Source: Dactylis glomerata (Eukaryota; Streptophyta; Magnoliopsida; Poales; Poaceae). Taken from it: DNA of 64,000 nucleotides. Positions 1-10,689 of this stretch are shown in pieces; position 1 is the first letter of the stretch; the number at the start of each line of letters is the position of its first letter. Where the stretch lies: NCBI GenBank assembly GCA_007115705.1, contig QXEO01000170.1, positions 558,001 to 622,000 on the forward strand. Direction: 5' to 3'. Under the pieces are notes generated by a model that saw only the letters and a program-made list of their open reading frames with translations, ran no database searches and was not told the origin of the DNA. Position numbers and translations under genes: made by a program.

Positions 1-3000
1 GCCTAAAATCTGGAGCAAGATCTTAAGCTTATCTCTCTCCCCTCCCAACCAGTACCAACGAGGGTAGGCATACCCAGCTCCCCTCTAAACCTACGTCCCT
101 ACCTAGCAGCCTCAGCAAACTAGCCCTTTCTCTGTCTTCTTCGTTCTCTCCTGAAATCTCGGCTAAAGGCAGAGCACGCCTCCCTCGTTCATTTATCTTC
201 CCCAGCTCGTGACCACAACATCCCCCACACGAGCTCGACACGACCAGGATGCCGCGGACCGCACATCAGAACGCAGCAGCACAAGCGCCAGAGATGGCAA
301 CGTCGAAGCCCAGCCAGCCCAGACCAGCATTGCAGGACCCTCTCCGCGCTAACGTCTGCCCTCCCTCGTCAGCACCCACCGCCCCGACGTCTGCCCTCGT
401 TCGCGGATTGGTCACGGCCACCGCCCACCATGTCCACCCGAGCCCCCGCACACTATAAAAGGAGGACCCCCGGCCTCTCTACTCCTCGCACCCTCCTCAC
501 TCCACTCCTCCTCCTCCTCCGAGAGGCGCTGCAGCACTCTCCTCTTGCTCGCAGAATAGAACGAGAGCAAAGCTCTCGATCACTGAAAGAGCAAGGAAAA
601 GGTTGCAAGCAACCAGGCCCCCCTTTTTCCTCCACTTTCGTTTCTCTGATTTGTTGACCTAACCCTGTCCTCACATTGGCCTGGAACACCCTGTAGACGC
701 CGAAGAAGAGCTCCGCCAAAGGCAACCGGGCGGAGGTCCTGCCGGCCAAGACGGCGTCTGGAGGAGCTCCTGCTCGCACCCTAGGAGTTGCTCGAATTCC
801 CCGAGCCTCCACTTCCTCGTAGAGTTGTCGCTGTTCCCGGGCATGACGCCTAGCCGATGCCAACGAACTCGCCGTCAAGCTACATCCCTGTCGTCCCCGG
901 CGCTGCACACGCCCACGTCCGCGCTGACGACCAGGAGCAGTCAGCGCGTCCGAGACGCCGAGCTGAACTGCCTCGACTCTCTTCTTCATCCCCTGCATCT
1001 TCCCTGCGCTTCCTCCGTAAAGCTCCGGCCGTCTCAGGTGAGCTCTCTCGAGGACCCGTCATCGATCGTATTCAGCTAGCAGGTACGGGTTAAACTGTTG
1101 AAGATGATGCATGCACGATTAGTCAGTTTGCACGACTATTAAAGCACCAAGCCATTCCAAATTCGGCCCACTAGCACAGCTCAGATCCGTTATAGTTTCG
1201 GCCCAGAATGAACAGTATATTTTAATAATTTCCTAGAAACAAATCTGAATTCAAATATGATCTGAAAACTTCAAATCATCCCAGTGTCCAAACTGTAACT
1301 CGAAATCGAGTGAAACCACTTGCATTAGTTCAGGAATTTCAATATCTTTCCAATGCCGCTGGTCTCATACCCGTAGGATATATCTAGAATATATGGTGAT
1401 TTAATTGTGTTCTATGTGTGTCCCAACTTCGAAAATTCATATCTTTTTATAGGGACCTCCTTTATACAAAATTTTTTTTGTTAGTTTTATATTAATAGTA
1501 CATATACTTTAGAATCATTTTTTTATTTCTGTTTAGCCTCATAGCATAGTTTTGTTAATTAATTTGGACACTTTGCATGGGAGTTGTTCCAAGAAACCGA
1601 TAGCTTATGTTTGAGTTTTTCAAAAATTATGAAACCACTTGTAGAAAGTTTGATAAAATCAATACCAAATTTCTAAACTTGTTTTCATAGCTGTGTGCTT
1701 GTGTTTTTACAAGGCAATTGTGTGTTTGGTGATTGTGATTGCTTGATTGCATTTATTTTTGCGGCGATAGAATCGAATGTTGACGAGTTCGACGAGGGAG
1801 GCAACTTTGAAGACTCTGAAGAAGCCCAGGGACAAGCCAAACAAGGCAAGACACCTTTACTTATTGCATATCTTGATACCATTTCTATTTATGCAAGTCT
1901 TCCTTTATGTTTATTTCAAAGATGCATTGTTTTATATTTGCTATTACCTCTTGATAGCGATTCATTGGCAACTAGGCTCCACTAGTCATTTGCTATCATC
2001 TTTAAGATGACACCCCCACCCCTTGATTCCTACTTACTCCATTACTTAGTAGGGCTTTATGCTTAGCATCATGCTTTTCCCTTGTAGCCTTGTTTAGTGG
2101 AGCAAAAACTCTAGGTTGGGACACTCAAATATTTTTGGGAAATGTTTTTGAAAACCTTGGGAAGGTTTGACTTTGCCCAAGTGTAAGATTTGGAAAAAGG
2201 AAGTTTTCTAAATGTTTTTAATGGAAAATTGAATGGAGATGATGGAAGGAGTTTCCATAAAAGAGCACTGCGTATAAGTGTTCGTCAAACCAACTTAATC
2301 CTGTGCAACCACATTACCCTGGAATGGGATAGGGCTTAGTCCGTAGTTTATTTGTCTTAGTATGGGCTACCTCACAACTCTATAAGGGTGTTTGATCCCT
2401 TGAAGCCGGGTTGCTATTTTATGGGGCAATACACCATAGTTGCCTACGGCCAGATGATACTATGGGTCTCTTGATGTGGCGATGGTGTCGTGGTTAAGTG
2501 GGAAAGTGGACTACCATGGTGCCGGAGAGATTAAGCCCGTAGGGTAGGTGCCCATACTAGGATGAATAAGCGAAACACTTTGTTCGATTATCCGAGCCCC
2601 GCATACTTGTGTATGACGGTCCGTGGTAGAGTCCCGGCGGATTTATCGAATTTTATGGGTAAAGTGTACAACCTCTATAGAGTGTCAATCTATTCGAATA
2701 GCCGTGTCCGCGGTCATGGACGGTTGGAATGGCCATACTTAACCTGGGCTGGTTTTGTTTTAAAAAGGTTTCATCGAAAAAGGAAAGAGGAGATGGTTCA
2801 GAGTACCCATGGGGTACTACCGTGGGAATGAGTTTGGGCTAAAGGAAATGACAAATTGAGTCACCCTTCCTAGAGGATTTACTAAAACTTGTTTTATAAA
2901 TGTTTTAATAGAGATATAGAGATGTCGTAGAATATGTTTCTTGACATGCTATATCGACACGAGAAACTTTAAAATAAAATAAACCTTAGAATAGAGCCAT

Positions 3001-3428
3001 CCTTGCTACATCCATATTAGCATATTCCTGCATATTTCTCATCTTAGGTGGTTTGCGAGTACAATTCCAAATGTACTCACGGCTTTGTCCCTGGATATTA
3101 GCTTGGCCAGACTATGAGGAGGACTTCGATGGTGAAGAAGGCTACGATGACGACTATGTGAACTAGGACGTTCTCCCAGTCAGTTGCCTGTGTGGTTAAG
3201 GCTTGACTTGGGCCCGACGATGTTGCTGCTTTGATCCGCTGCTTGTTATGTTGAGCTTTATTGTAAGACTTGGCCATGTGGCCGTTGTTGTAAAATTTGT
3301 CTAAATTCGGTGGTATGGATGTTGTAATCTGATTACTAGTTTGGTTATGTTGTTCATGACACACTGATCATGGGATCGTGAATGAATGCATAACGGGTGT
3401 CTCAGATAGCTAGTTCGGGGGCCCCACA
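1..3428 (+). mobile_element. Long LTR (solo or truncated) of a Gypsy-type retroelement, left end outside window
   Basis: The block has no convincing long reading frame and ends in GGGGCCCCACA at 3428, a CA-type LTR terminus, immediately followed by an unrelated LTR fragment. A TATA box at 453-460 lies in a GC-rich pyrimidine-rich leader, as expected for a U3/R promoter read rightward, which would leave an unusually long R-U5 of almost 3 kb. Such long LTRs are known from large non-autonomous derivatives in Triticeae; I cannot name the family. The matching TG end and the left target duplication are not visible. It could instead be the 3' portion of a larger element. The short frames within 1-1100 on both strands look like chance GC-rich frames. 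Confidence 0.5.
453..460 (+). promoter_or_regulatory. TATA box of the long LTR
   Basis: The sequence CTATAAAAGGAGG lies between a GC-rich upstream region and a CT-rich downstream leader (470-560), the usual arrangement of a plant core promoter or LTR U3/R boundary. The promoter function is inferred. Confidence 0.5.
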
Positions 3429-4211
3429 GCATACAAGATCATAAACAACATAGAGATAAGATAAGATATATGATTCAGCACATCAACTTAACATAATACC
3501 AATACTCATCGGATCCCAACAAACACAACATGTATGATTACATAAAGATGATCTTGATCATGTAGGGCAGCTCACAAGATCTAAACATGAAGCACATGGT
3601 GGAGAAGACAACCATCTAGCTACTGCTATGGACCCGTAGTCCAAGGTAGACTACTCACACATCACTCCGGAGGCGACCATGGTGGTGGAGAAGGCCTCCG
3701 GCAGGGATTCCCCTCTCCGGCAGGGTGCGGGAAGAGCTCCTGGATCCTCCCGATCTCGTTTCGACGATGGCGGCGGCTTGCAGTATGTTTCAAGGAAAAG
3801 TGATCCGTCACTTAGGTTTTCCCGTCGAGGGGACTTTATAGGCGAAAGGGCATCATCAGAGGTGGGGCCACCTGGCCTCACCATGGGGTGGCGCGGCTAG
3901 GGGCTAGGCCGCGCCCCCCCTGTGGTGAGCCTGGCTCCTGGCCCCCCTCCGTCTCATCTTCGGTCTTCGCGAAGCTTCGGTAAAAATAGGAGGTTTGGCT
4001 TTTGTTTCGTCCAATTCCGAGAATATTTCCTGTGTAACTTTTCTGAAACACAAAAACAGCAGAAAACAGGGAACTGACACTATGGCATCTTGTTAATAGG
4101 TTAGTTCTGGAAAATGCATAAAAACGCCACGAAGTGTAACAAAACTCAAAGCAAATGGTGTATAAACAAGCATGGAGCATCAAAAATTATAGATACGTTT
4201 GAGACGTATCA
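3429..4211 (-). mobile_element. Truncated LTR of a Gypsy element related to the 23-40 kb element
   Basis: The right end (roughly 3960-4211) matches the right ends of the LTRs that finish at 24864 and 40078, down to the terminal GATACGTTTGAGACGTATCA, so this is the start of an LTR read on the minus strand. The left part is only loosely similar (the GGCAGGGTGC region near 3720 is shared). The left end is cut where the long LTR ends at 3428, either because that element inserted here or by deletion. It belongs to a related but distinct subfamily. Confidence 0.72.
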
Positions 4212-5219
4212 TTGCTTTGTACCTAAGTCGCACTCTACCTCAAGTCGTGCTCGAAATAGAGTCGCCTTTGGAACCGTAGTCGGTATTGGCTTCTAGCAAA
4301 GCATGTCGGCTCCAAGTTACGTATGAGTAGCCTATCAATGTGACGATCTGACCAAACCCATTCGCCTCACGATATCTCGATGGTAAGTTGCAGGTGTGTC
4401 AACTTGTCATTCCAGTGCCAACTTAATTCTCTTTTCTTGTCTTAGTGATATACGACTCCGTTCGACTAACTCCTTAGTCGCACAACCTCGATTAACACTT
4501 AAGCGAGTTGTGCATGGTCATGCTTCGAATCCAATCACACGAGAGGGCCCATAGAACATCTCTCCATTAATTGGGGAGGGAAAATTCTATGTCGGTGCAT
4601 CCATATCACGTGGCTTGCTTTCGAGTCGGCCCAAGCACCACCATTATAAGTACCGGTCCTGAATAGCGTTTGGCAGGTTCAAAGCCAGCTGGTCCATAAA
4701 CCAGATCATGCGATCACCTTAGGTCTAAGGATTCCATTGCTCGAGTCGAGCACATGATGACTTGCTTGTGCCGACTCGATCTTTGGGTCAGTCTGGGTTG
4801 CCTAACTCTTTGACATAGCCAGTGCTAGCCGACTCGGCATCTCCATGCCCCACAACAGGTGGAACCTAGTCGTCTTGTTGACTCGCACATTAGTCTTGGT
4901 AGTGTGTGTTAAACACAACCTCAAACGGTTAAGAGAAATTATTATATAAACTAATTAAGCATCATGTTTTACATCTAGAGTACATCCGCCTACAATTGAA
5001 ATAGTTCATACAATGAATTCGTTACATTATAGATACTACTCGAATAGTGGGGGCTCTACGGCACCAATCCAAAGAACCTACTTTTTCCTTCTCTCTTTTG
5101 CGTGAAGCAAGTCACTTATTTTTCTCCAACATTAGTTGGACATAATCATTTATCCTTTTTCTTTGATCCATGCACTAGAAATGGGAAAATAAAGCCGGCC
5201 TAGAAGGGCTAGAGCCTGG
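4212..5219. other. Unassigned, probably decayed repeat
   Basis: No reading frame or RNA gene stands out. Phrases such as GACTCG/CGAGTC recur between about 4200 and 4900, which suggests an old retroelement remnant, but no LTR ends, TIRs or protein similarity were seen. Confidence 0.3.
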
Positions 5220-5481
5220 GCTTAATTTGACACTGTTTTGGACCGACGATCGACCACTGCTGGCTTTTATCGACTCTCTTGGGTAGTCTAGCTCATGCTT
5301 GAGTGGTTAGCTTCTAGGTCGTGTTTAGTTTGAAGGCGTCTGTTATAATTTGTGTCCAGCATCCTCTGGTTGTAGTCTTGTTTTGAGTGGAGGTTGTATC
5401 AGTCTTTTCTTAGGCTTGTAAAAATAACTCCTATTCTATCAATGAATCAAAATGCAAAGCTTTTGTGTTTTCGCGAAAAAA
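5220..5481 (+). mobile_element. LINE 3' end, strongly 5'-truncated
   Basis: The segment is T/G-rich and ends in TATCAATGAATCAAAATGC, then a short stretch leading into TTTTCGCGAAAAAAC. This is the usual look of plant L1 3' ends, in which a TCAATGAA motif precedes a TTTCG(A)n tail. No coding part remains. The left boundary is a guess and no target duplication was identified. Confidence 0.45.
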
Positions 5482-6160
5482 CTAACCATGAAAGCAATTG
5501 TCTCACTTCTGACAAACATTTTGGCCAACTAAATGATAGTGCAGCAACTCTTAGCTGCTGGACAGGTGTTGAAGAGACTATTTTGATAACGAGCTACATA
5601 TAAGAGGCCTTAAATTAGAAGGATAGGACCAACATGAAATAGCAGGAGATCACTGAGATGATGTAACCAAAGTTTCCTTGTACAGTTGAAAGGGTAGCAG
5701 GAGCAGCTCAATATATCGTGTAATCAGCTGTCTTTGAGCAATAACCTTTGCTCACAGAATGTCTAGTTAGCTACACAATTTTGTACTCATCATAATAAAT
5801 TAAATTATTGCACTCCAATTGTCCCAACTTCCATAAACTCAAGGCTCTTTCTACACACCACAGCAGATTTTTTTGCATCAATTCTCAAAAAAAAAGATAG
5901 CATCATGAACGCGTTCTACTCATGGAGAGAAAAACACAGGTCGAGTAATCACAACCGACCAAAATTCAGAGGGTACAATTTCGCATCCTCCAGCTTCAAG
6001 GTAATGTTTCTTGGGCTCCCCGTCTGCCTGACCCCCCTTTGCTCTGGTTGTTTTGGAAAGTTTCCTGCCCGCGAAACGGAAAATTTGGAAAGTCGACTCG
6101 GACTTGAGACGAGATGCGAAATTACAAAACCGATTTCAGATCGAACGCGTTTTAGCAGCC
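5482..6160. other. Intergenic; upstream region of the 6241 gene
   Basis: The left part is A/T-rich and ordinary. From about 5990 it becomes more GC-rich and looks like the promoter-proximal region of the small gene beginning at 6241. No transposon ends were found. Confidence 0.3.
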
Positions 6161-6170
6161 CATATATGCA
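6161..6170 (+). promoter_or_regulatory. Possible TATA element of the 6241 gene
   Basis: CATATATGCACC lies about 75 bp upstream of the ATG at 6241, followed by a C-rich leader (CCTCCTCCCAGTCCCACACA) typical of grass 5' UTRs. Position and context are the only support. Confidence 0.3.
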
Positions 6171-6240
6171 CCGCCCCGATCGATCCCTCCTCCCAGTCCC
6201 ACACACAACTAGCAAACCCTCGATTCCAGTCGCTTGAGCC

Positions 6241-6558
6241 ATGGCAATCAAGAAAGAAAGCGCGTCCAAGAAACCAACCTACGCCAGCGGCGGTGGCAGC
6301 AGCTCCGTGGCCATGGTGGAGATGCCTCCCCACGGGCCAGGCGCCGCCAACCACATCCAGCTTCCGCCGCCGCTACCTCCCGGCGTTTACTTCAGCCCGA
6401 AGCGGGAGGAATTGCCTGCCCGAGCCACGGTCTCGCAGGAGTATTTCGACGCCATCGCCGAGCGGCTGCCGGAGGGGAGCGTCCGTGGTGTCGAGCGGGC
6501 GGTGGAGATGGTTAGCGAGCAACCAGCGGAGACGGTTAAGGGGGAAGAACCGAATTAA
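6241..6558 (+). CDS. Small hypothetical protein, possibly an internally deleted NAC-like gene
   Basis: A 105-codon frame starts at an ATG in a good plant context (GAGCCATGGCA), behind a C-rich leader and a TATA-like element. The product begins with a Lys/Ser-rich stretch (MAIKKESASKK), has a Gly/Ser run, then PPPLPPGVYFSPKREE at about residues 42-57, and ends with a segment containing EYFDAIAERLPEGSVRG (about 67-83). The PPGV-FSP-REE phrase resembles the start of the NAC domain in grass NAC-like proteins, and the EYFDAIA phrase resembles a C-terminal segment I recall from the same family. That would make this a copy from which the central DNA-binding part is missing. The resemblance is from memory and tentative. 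The frame stays open for another 37 codons after the TAA at 6556, to a TAG at 6670, so the stop may be a recent nonsense change. It could equally be a non-functional remnant. Confidence 0.45.
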   Translation: MAIKKESASKKPTYASGGGSSSVAMVEMPPHGPGAANHIQLPPPLPPGVYFSPKREELPARATVSQEYFDAIAERLPEGSVRGVERAVEMVSEQPAETVKGEEPN

Positions 6559-6672
6559 GAATCTTTGCCTGATATAGTTGAGGATGATGAATTGGCAAGT
6601 TCAAGAAGTAGCGTTGTTCATAGGACAGCGACAAGCTACAGTTCCACTAAATTAGACCTATGTATAGAGTAG

Positions 6673-7323
6673 ATTGATGTGATTGAGACAATTTTTGCAG
6701 TGTTCATCCAGTTGGCTTACTATTATTTGTTTGTGCTTTTATTATAGAGTATAACTCGCCATTTGTTTGCGCGAGATTATTTTGAACTCGACTGTTTTGA
6801 ATTTGAGGATTGTAAGGAACGAATGTTGATTCGATAGTACTCTGTTTTCACGAATGTTGATTTGATAGTACTCTGTTTTCAAATTAGCTCATAGAAGGTT
6901 GCGTTAGTTCTTTCCACAGTTTCTTTCCATATTCAGTATAAGACTATGCTCTGTTTCTCTAAACAACAAGAACCATATTCGGTCTTCTCTCGCCAAGTAT
7001 GCTGCTAGTGACTTCAGAGCAAACCAAAATAAAAATCCGACGAAAATAAACAGTGGTTGCTGCATATGCAGTTTGAAATACTTGTCATGGCTAAGAATCT
7101 TGAACTGAATCTGTATAATATGACAGACATAGATATGCCTACTGATGCTCTTGGTAGATATCCATACTGATAATCTTATTGGATTACATAGACTTGCATA
7201 AAAAGAGGTAGCACGATGTGCAACAGTCATACAAATACAGAAAAAATTTCTGCACACACTGAATAGTAAAATGAACTCATTGAAATGTTCCAAACCAATG
7301 CAAGACTGAAAATGACAGAAGGA
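6673..7323. other. AT-rich intergenic, nothing recognised
   Basis: A near-direct repeat of about 35 bp around CGAATGTTGATTCGATAGTACTC (6820-6845 and 6852-6878) is the only structure seen. The 129-codon minus-strand frame here has low-complexity, hydrophobic composition and no recognisable domain. Confidence 0.3.
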
Positions 7324-7539
7324 CTACAAGTAGGAAAACTGCACCGCAACGCGGTTGCCTTCCAAGCGCTGCGCCCCTGCTTGCCTTTGCTGATCAAGAA
7401 CTGTCGGGATGACGCCGTCCTCTGGAAGGCCAGACTCCCGCGTGCGCGGCTCGCTGATGGTGATGCCTGGCTGGCTCTGCTGGACAGCGCCAGGCACTGA
7501 CCGTCGAACCTTGTAAAATCTGGCTTCGGCCTCTCTCCC
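7324..7539 (-). pseudogene. Unassigned terminal exon (gene fragment)
   Basis: On the minus strand an AG acceptor (ACATACAG, plus positions 7540-7541) is followed by 71 open codons and a stop at 7324-7326. The composition is typical of a real plant exon (GITISEPRTRESGLPEDG and LEGNRVAVQFSYL), with GC-rich third positions and AT-rich flanks on both sides. I do not recognise the protein. No upstream exon is visible within several kb on this strand, and a gene fragment of opposite orientation lies only 0.5 kb away, so I read it as a captured or stranded exon rather than part of a working gene. Confidence 0.4.
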
Positions 7540-8019
7540 CTGTATGTATCTCGACCGTTGGGTCTTCATATAAATGAGAAAATTTAGGTGGGAACTTTTT
7601 GTTCCCCCCGGTGACCATCAAAAAAAAAATCCGTCAATATATGACCAGTGTAGTTTTGCCAGTAAGACTAATTTCGACATGATCCTCCTGAACCCAAAGA
7701 ACTTCCAAAACATTTTTCGCTTATGCACCCTTCAGGCATCGCTTACCTATCGCCTGAGCAGCTAGGGAAAACTATTTTGCTCCATTCGCAGCATCGGGAG
7801 GCAGGACCAATGAACCCTATACACATAGGACACACTTTATACCTCTCAGATGCATGGAAACAGCCAGTTATATAAAACCGGGCAGCCCCATTTCAGAAGA
7901 AAAAATAAAATAAGATACCAGGAAGTCTGGAACATGTATCTTGCTTAGACTAGAATGGTTTAGTAGCATTTATTCTGACCGAATATCCATATATTTATCT
8001 TCCTTCACTTATCTACCAG

Positions 8020-8227
8020 GTGGAACAGTACCTGCAGCAGTTGTTCTGCTGACAGAGCTCGGGGCTGAGATCAGCCAAATAAGAATTTTGAGATCATTAG
8101 GCAAAATAGTTTCACCTGATCCTTTTGTTTAACCCGATTGGGTATTATTATCTAAGAAATCATTCCCACAGATATCTGTTGTTGCTGCTCCTCCAGCCAT
8201 CAAGAAGCTCAATGAAAGATTCCCATG
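8020..8227 (+). pseudogene. Uracil phosphoribosyltransferase (UPRT) gene fragment, two partial exons
   Basis: Behind an AG acceptor at 8018-8019 the frame reads GGTVPAAVVLLTELGAEISQIRI (to 8087), which corresponds to the PRPP-binding loop region and following helix of plant UPRT. After an 84-bp spacer and a second acceptor (CCCACAG, ending 8171), 8172-8227 reads ISVVAAPPAIKKLNERFP and then meets a GT donor-like site at 8228. This is the next conserved UPRT block, in the right order and spacing for two neighbouring exons. The expected GT donor after 8087 is absent (TTGAG), and the rest of the enzyme before and after was not found. UPRT salvages uracil to UMP; this remnant cannot encode an enzyme. 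It probably arrived by transposon capture or is a decayed duplicate. Confidence 0.7.
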
Positions 8228-8245
8228 GTACGCGCTGATACCTCT

Positions 8246-8325
8246 GATAGAGGTGCGTCACCAAGGGTCCAAGCTATTCAAGCCTACAAGAACGCGATAG
8301 AGGTGCGTCACCAAGGGTCCAAGCT
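8246..8325 (+). repeat. 30-bp direct repeat, two copies 50 bp apart
   Basis: GATAGAGGTGCGTCACCAAG and the following ten bases occur identically at 8246-8275 and 8296-8325 with a 20-bp spacer. The repeat sits directly 3' of the UPRT exon remnant. Confidence 0.85.
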
Positions 8326-8420
8326 TGCCGGACATGTGTTGACATGAAAGTAGATCGCCACCTCCGGTCTTCATCAAGCCATCTGAATGTGGCTATATGG
8401 TTGCCGCTCTTGCCGAAGAA

Positions 8421-8590
8421 CTCCACTCGCCCTTCAGAGGAAGGAAGCCCCAAAGGAGGGAGGACCACAGAAAGAGAACAAGTAGAACCGCGACTTTGGT
8501 TGCTGTCCTAGCAGTGCCCTCCACTCGCTCTCTGGGGGAAGGAAGCCCCAGATAAGGGAGGCTTGCTGCGAGGGAACAAGGACAACCAAG
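8421..8590 (+). repeat. Imperfect ~98-bp tandem duplication
   Basis: CTCCACTCGC is followed by GGAAGGAAGCCCCA and a GGGAGG purine block twice, beginning at 8421 and 8519. The second copy is diverged and slightly shorter. Confidence 0.6.
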
Positions 8591-8639
8591 AGAGGGGCCA
8601 AGAACTTGTTAACCCGGCTTCGGATTGGAGAGAGAGCCA

Positions 8640-9017
8640 CTCAGTCGACACCATCGGGCACGAAGAACTCCTCATCTTATGAAACGCAGGGGCAGCGCCC
8701 CGCCGCCGCCGTCGGTCGGCCGGGGAGGCCACCGACAGCGGCGGCGAGGGGATTTGGTGGTGGGGGAGGGTTGGGTGGGTGGCGGCGGGGGGTCGCCTCG
8801 GAGTCGCCTGTCGAGCAACCCGGAGGCGTTCAGTGCGTTGGCTTTTCCTCTTGAGTTGTACTAGTTTGGTGGTGCTTTGACACCTGTGTTTGGTGGCTGC
8901 TCCAGTTTGTATAATTATTGTAAGGATTTTCGCCGGACTTTGTTGAATAACGAAAATAAAAGATGGTCGTATGCATCTCTTCGATGCAGAGGCTGGGATT
9001 GTCCCATTTCGAAAAAA
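8640..9017 (+). mobile_element. LINE 3' end, 5'-truncated
   Basis: The distal part (about 8850-9017) reads like plant L1 3' UTR: a TTTGGTGG-rich stretch, AATAACGAAAATAAAAGATGG, then GATGCAGAGGCTGGGATTG and the tail CATTTCGAAAAAAAG. The GC-rich CCG/GGC part before it (8690-8830) may be LINE sequence or captured host sequence. No target duplication was identified, so the left limit is approximate. Confidence 0.5.
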
Positions 9018-9608
9018 AGTTAGCACATATGTTAGCTTGTAGGGAGAACCACGAGCAAGTCCAACGTTAGGCTGGCGAACTTGTCCGGTGGCAGGCTGCT
9101 CTGAGGTGTGCTGCTGCAAGTCACCTGGGGAAAGAGAGCCGGTGTGAGCCCAGGACAGGTGGGCCGGAGTGGTGACACGGAGTAATGCGTCTCAAGGGAG
9201 CCGATGGCGAGGTTGGATGGGTGGTCGGCGCTACCTCGCCCTCGCCATCATTGCCCTCGCAGTCATCGCTAAAGGTTAGTGCTCACTGATTGGGAACTAG
9301 GGATACATAATGGTCATCGTCACTAACACATTCAGGGGGTTTCTGTAAGGGTAGTGTTGAGCGTCCCCCGGGGGATCGGAACCCCCGATCCCCTCCCTCT
9401 ACATGGTCCAATAGGGACATCATGACCACACGATCTGTCCTCATCTCTCTCACACCTAGAGAGGAGCAGAAGTGCCACCGGCACTATCGACGCCAGCAGT
9501 ACACATGTCACAGTCAACAGTCGTTCCGCTCTTGTAGGACGCGGTACTATTGGTGACCTATGAGATACTACCGGGTAGGCAGACAAAACAACATAAGATC
9601 TCTTCTAG
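9018..9608. other. Unassigned; contains a short GC-rich hairpin
   Basis: No gene or element ends were seen. At 9371-9393 a perfect 9-bp inverted repeat (GGGGATCGG and CCGATCCCC, 5-bp loop) could form a hairpin. Confidence 0.35.
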
Positions 9609-9890
9609 ATGATCTTCTTGAAATGGTGCTCCGACTTGATCAATCCTCGAATCAATTCTTCTTTCTTCATAATGATGATGTCTTTCAGATCACTCCTTAA
9701 GTCACACCTTGGTCATCACATAATCTTCTTCATTGTCTTGTTTTTCAACCTTGAAGCCAACATATATTTCAAGCATTGTTTATGGACAAGTACTTCAAAT
9801 ATAACTCAAAGGAAATATTAGTCCATATGGATTATCATTAATTTAAACCATGGCTCCATGTACTTTTAACAGCAGTAATCCCCCATCGGT
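9609..9890 (-). mobile_element. Fragment of a Sirevirus-type Copia LTR
   Basis: The stretch is diverged but clearly colinear with 60150-60414. Shared phrases are ACTTGATCAA, CTTCTTC-AATAATGATG, CTTGGTCATCACATAA versus TTGATCATCACATAA, CCTTGAA-CCAACATAT, TACAAATATAACTC and TTAGTCCATA-GGATT-TCATTAATT. It lacks both LTR ends and is isolated from any other Copia part, so it is an old truncated relic. Confidence 0.65.
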
Positions 9891-10447
9891 CGGGCGTGCC
9901 ATATAAAAGTGTCGCTCTTGTATGCGACCTACCATGACACTATTATATGCCGCATGAAGTCTCTCACAACATATATTCGTCTGCATCCCTTGATAGCCGC
10001 CTAGAAAGCCCATCCATCAGAAGAAATACTTTTGGTGAGAAATTTTGCTTATGTTGTCCAAAATATCGGCCGGGTACTTGGGGAGTGGGATTTTTTTAGT
10101 GTTTTACAACTAAAAGAAGTTATTGGGAAGTGAGGTTACTATGGGGAGGTCGGGTTCCGACAGTCATCATGGGCCAACTGGGTGGATTTCTCTCCCTTTT
10201 CTTTTACGTGTGCAGTTTGGATTTCTCTTGATGGAACTGGCCTGAGCCAGTGGGTTGCGCTTATTACGGTGAGGTGTGGCAAAGGCGGGTGCATGGACAT
10301 GGTGCTCCATCTTGTCAGGGTGACGGACGCTCAGGGCGGGTGCACGGGCATGGTCGTCCGTTGTGGACAGGTGACATCATGTCGTTCCTCTCTGGTGTTG
10401 CTAGGCATCTCAAGTGGGCCGGCCCATTTTGAACACTGATTGTGTCC
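9891..10447. other. Unassigned low-copy region
   Basis: It contains TATAAAAGTGTCG at about 9902 and several short frames, including a 10182-10439 frame without recognisable domains. No gene, TIR or LTR could be supported. Confidence 0.3.
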
Positions 10448-10456
10448 TCTTTGGTT

Positions 10457-10678
10457 GAGAAAATGACAAAAAAAAACTACCATATTTGTGCCAAATATGT
10501 CAGCTAGCAACCACTTTTGAATTTTTTGATACATAGAAGCTACTTTTGAGTTATGGTTGTGACAAATAGCATTGATTGTGACTGTTTAGCAGATTAACAC
10601 AGATTCTAACAAGATAGGCCCACCTGTCGGGTCTACGTGGCAAGTGGAAACCTAACCTCCAGTTGCATTTTGCAAAAC
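10457..10678 (+). repeat. Left TIR of the 1.1-kb Mutator-like element
   Basis: It pairs with 11313-11532 in inverted orientation over its whole length. Shared blocks include ATATGTCAGCTAGC, TATGGTTGTGACAAATAGCA, TGTTTAGCAGATTAACA and CTACGTGGCAAGTGGAAACC. A few substitutions and short indels separate the two arms. Confidence 0.9.
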
Positions 10679-10689
10679 GCCCTAGAATT

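Noticed and set aside
453..998. 181-codon minus-strand frame
   Set aside because: It runs antisense through the GC-rich leader of a long LTR with a plus-strand TATA box; low-complexity Arg/Ala/Gly content.
6053..6577. 174-codon plus-strand frame overlapping the 6241 gene
   Set aside because: It begins upstream of the TATA-like element, is Arg/Ser/Pro-rich, and overlaps the better-placed 6241-6558 frame with its strong start context.
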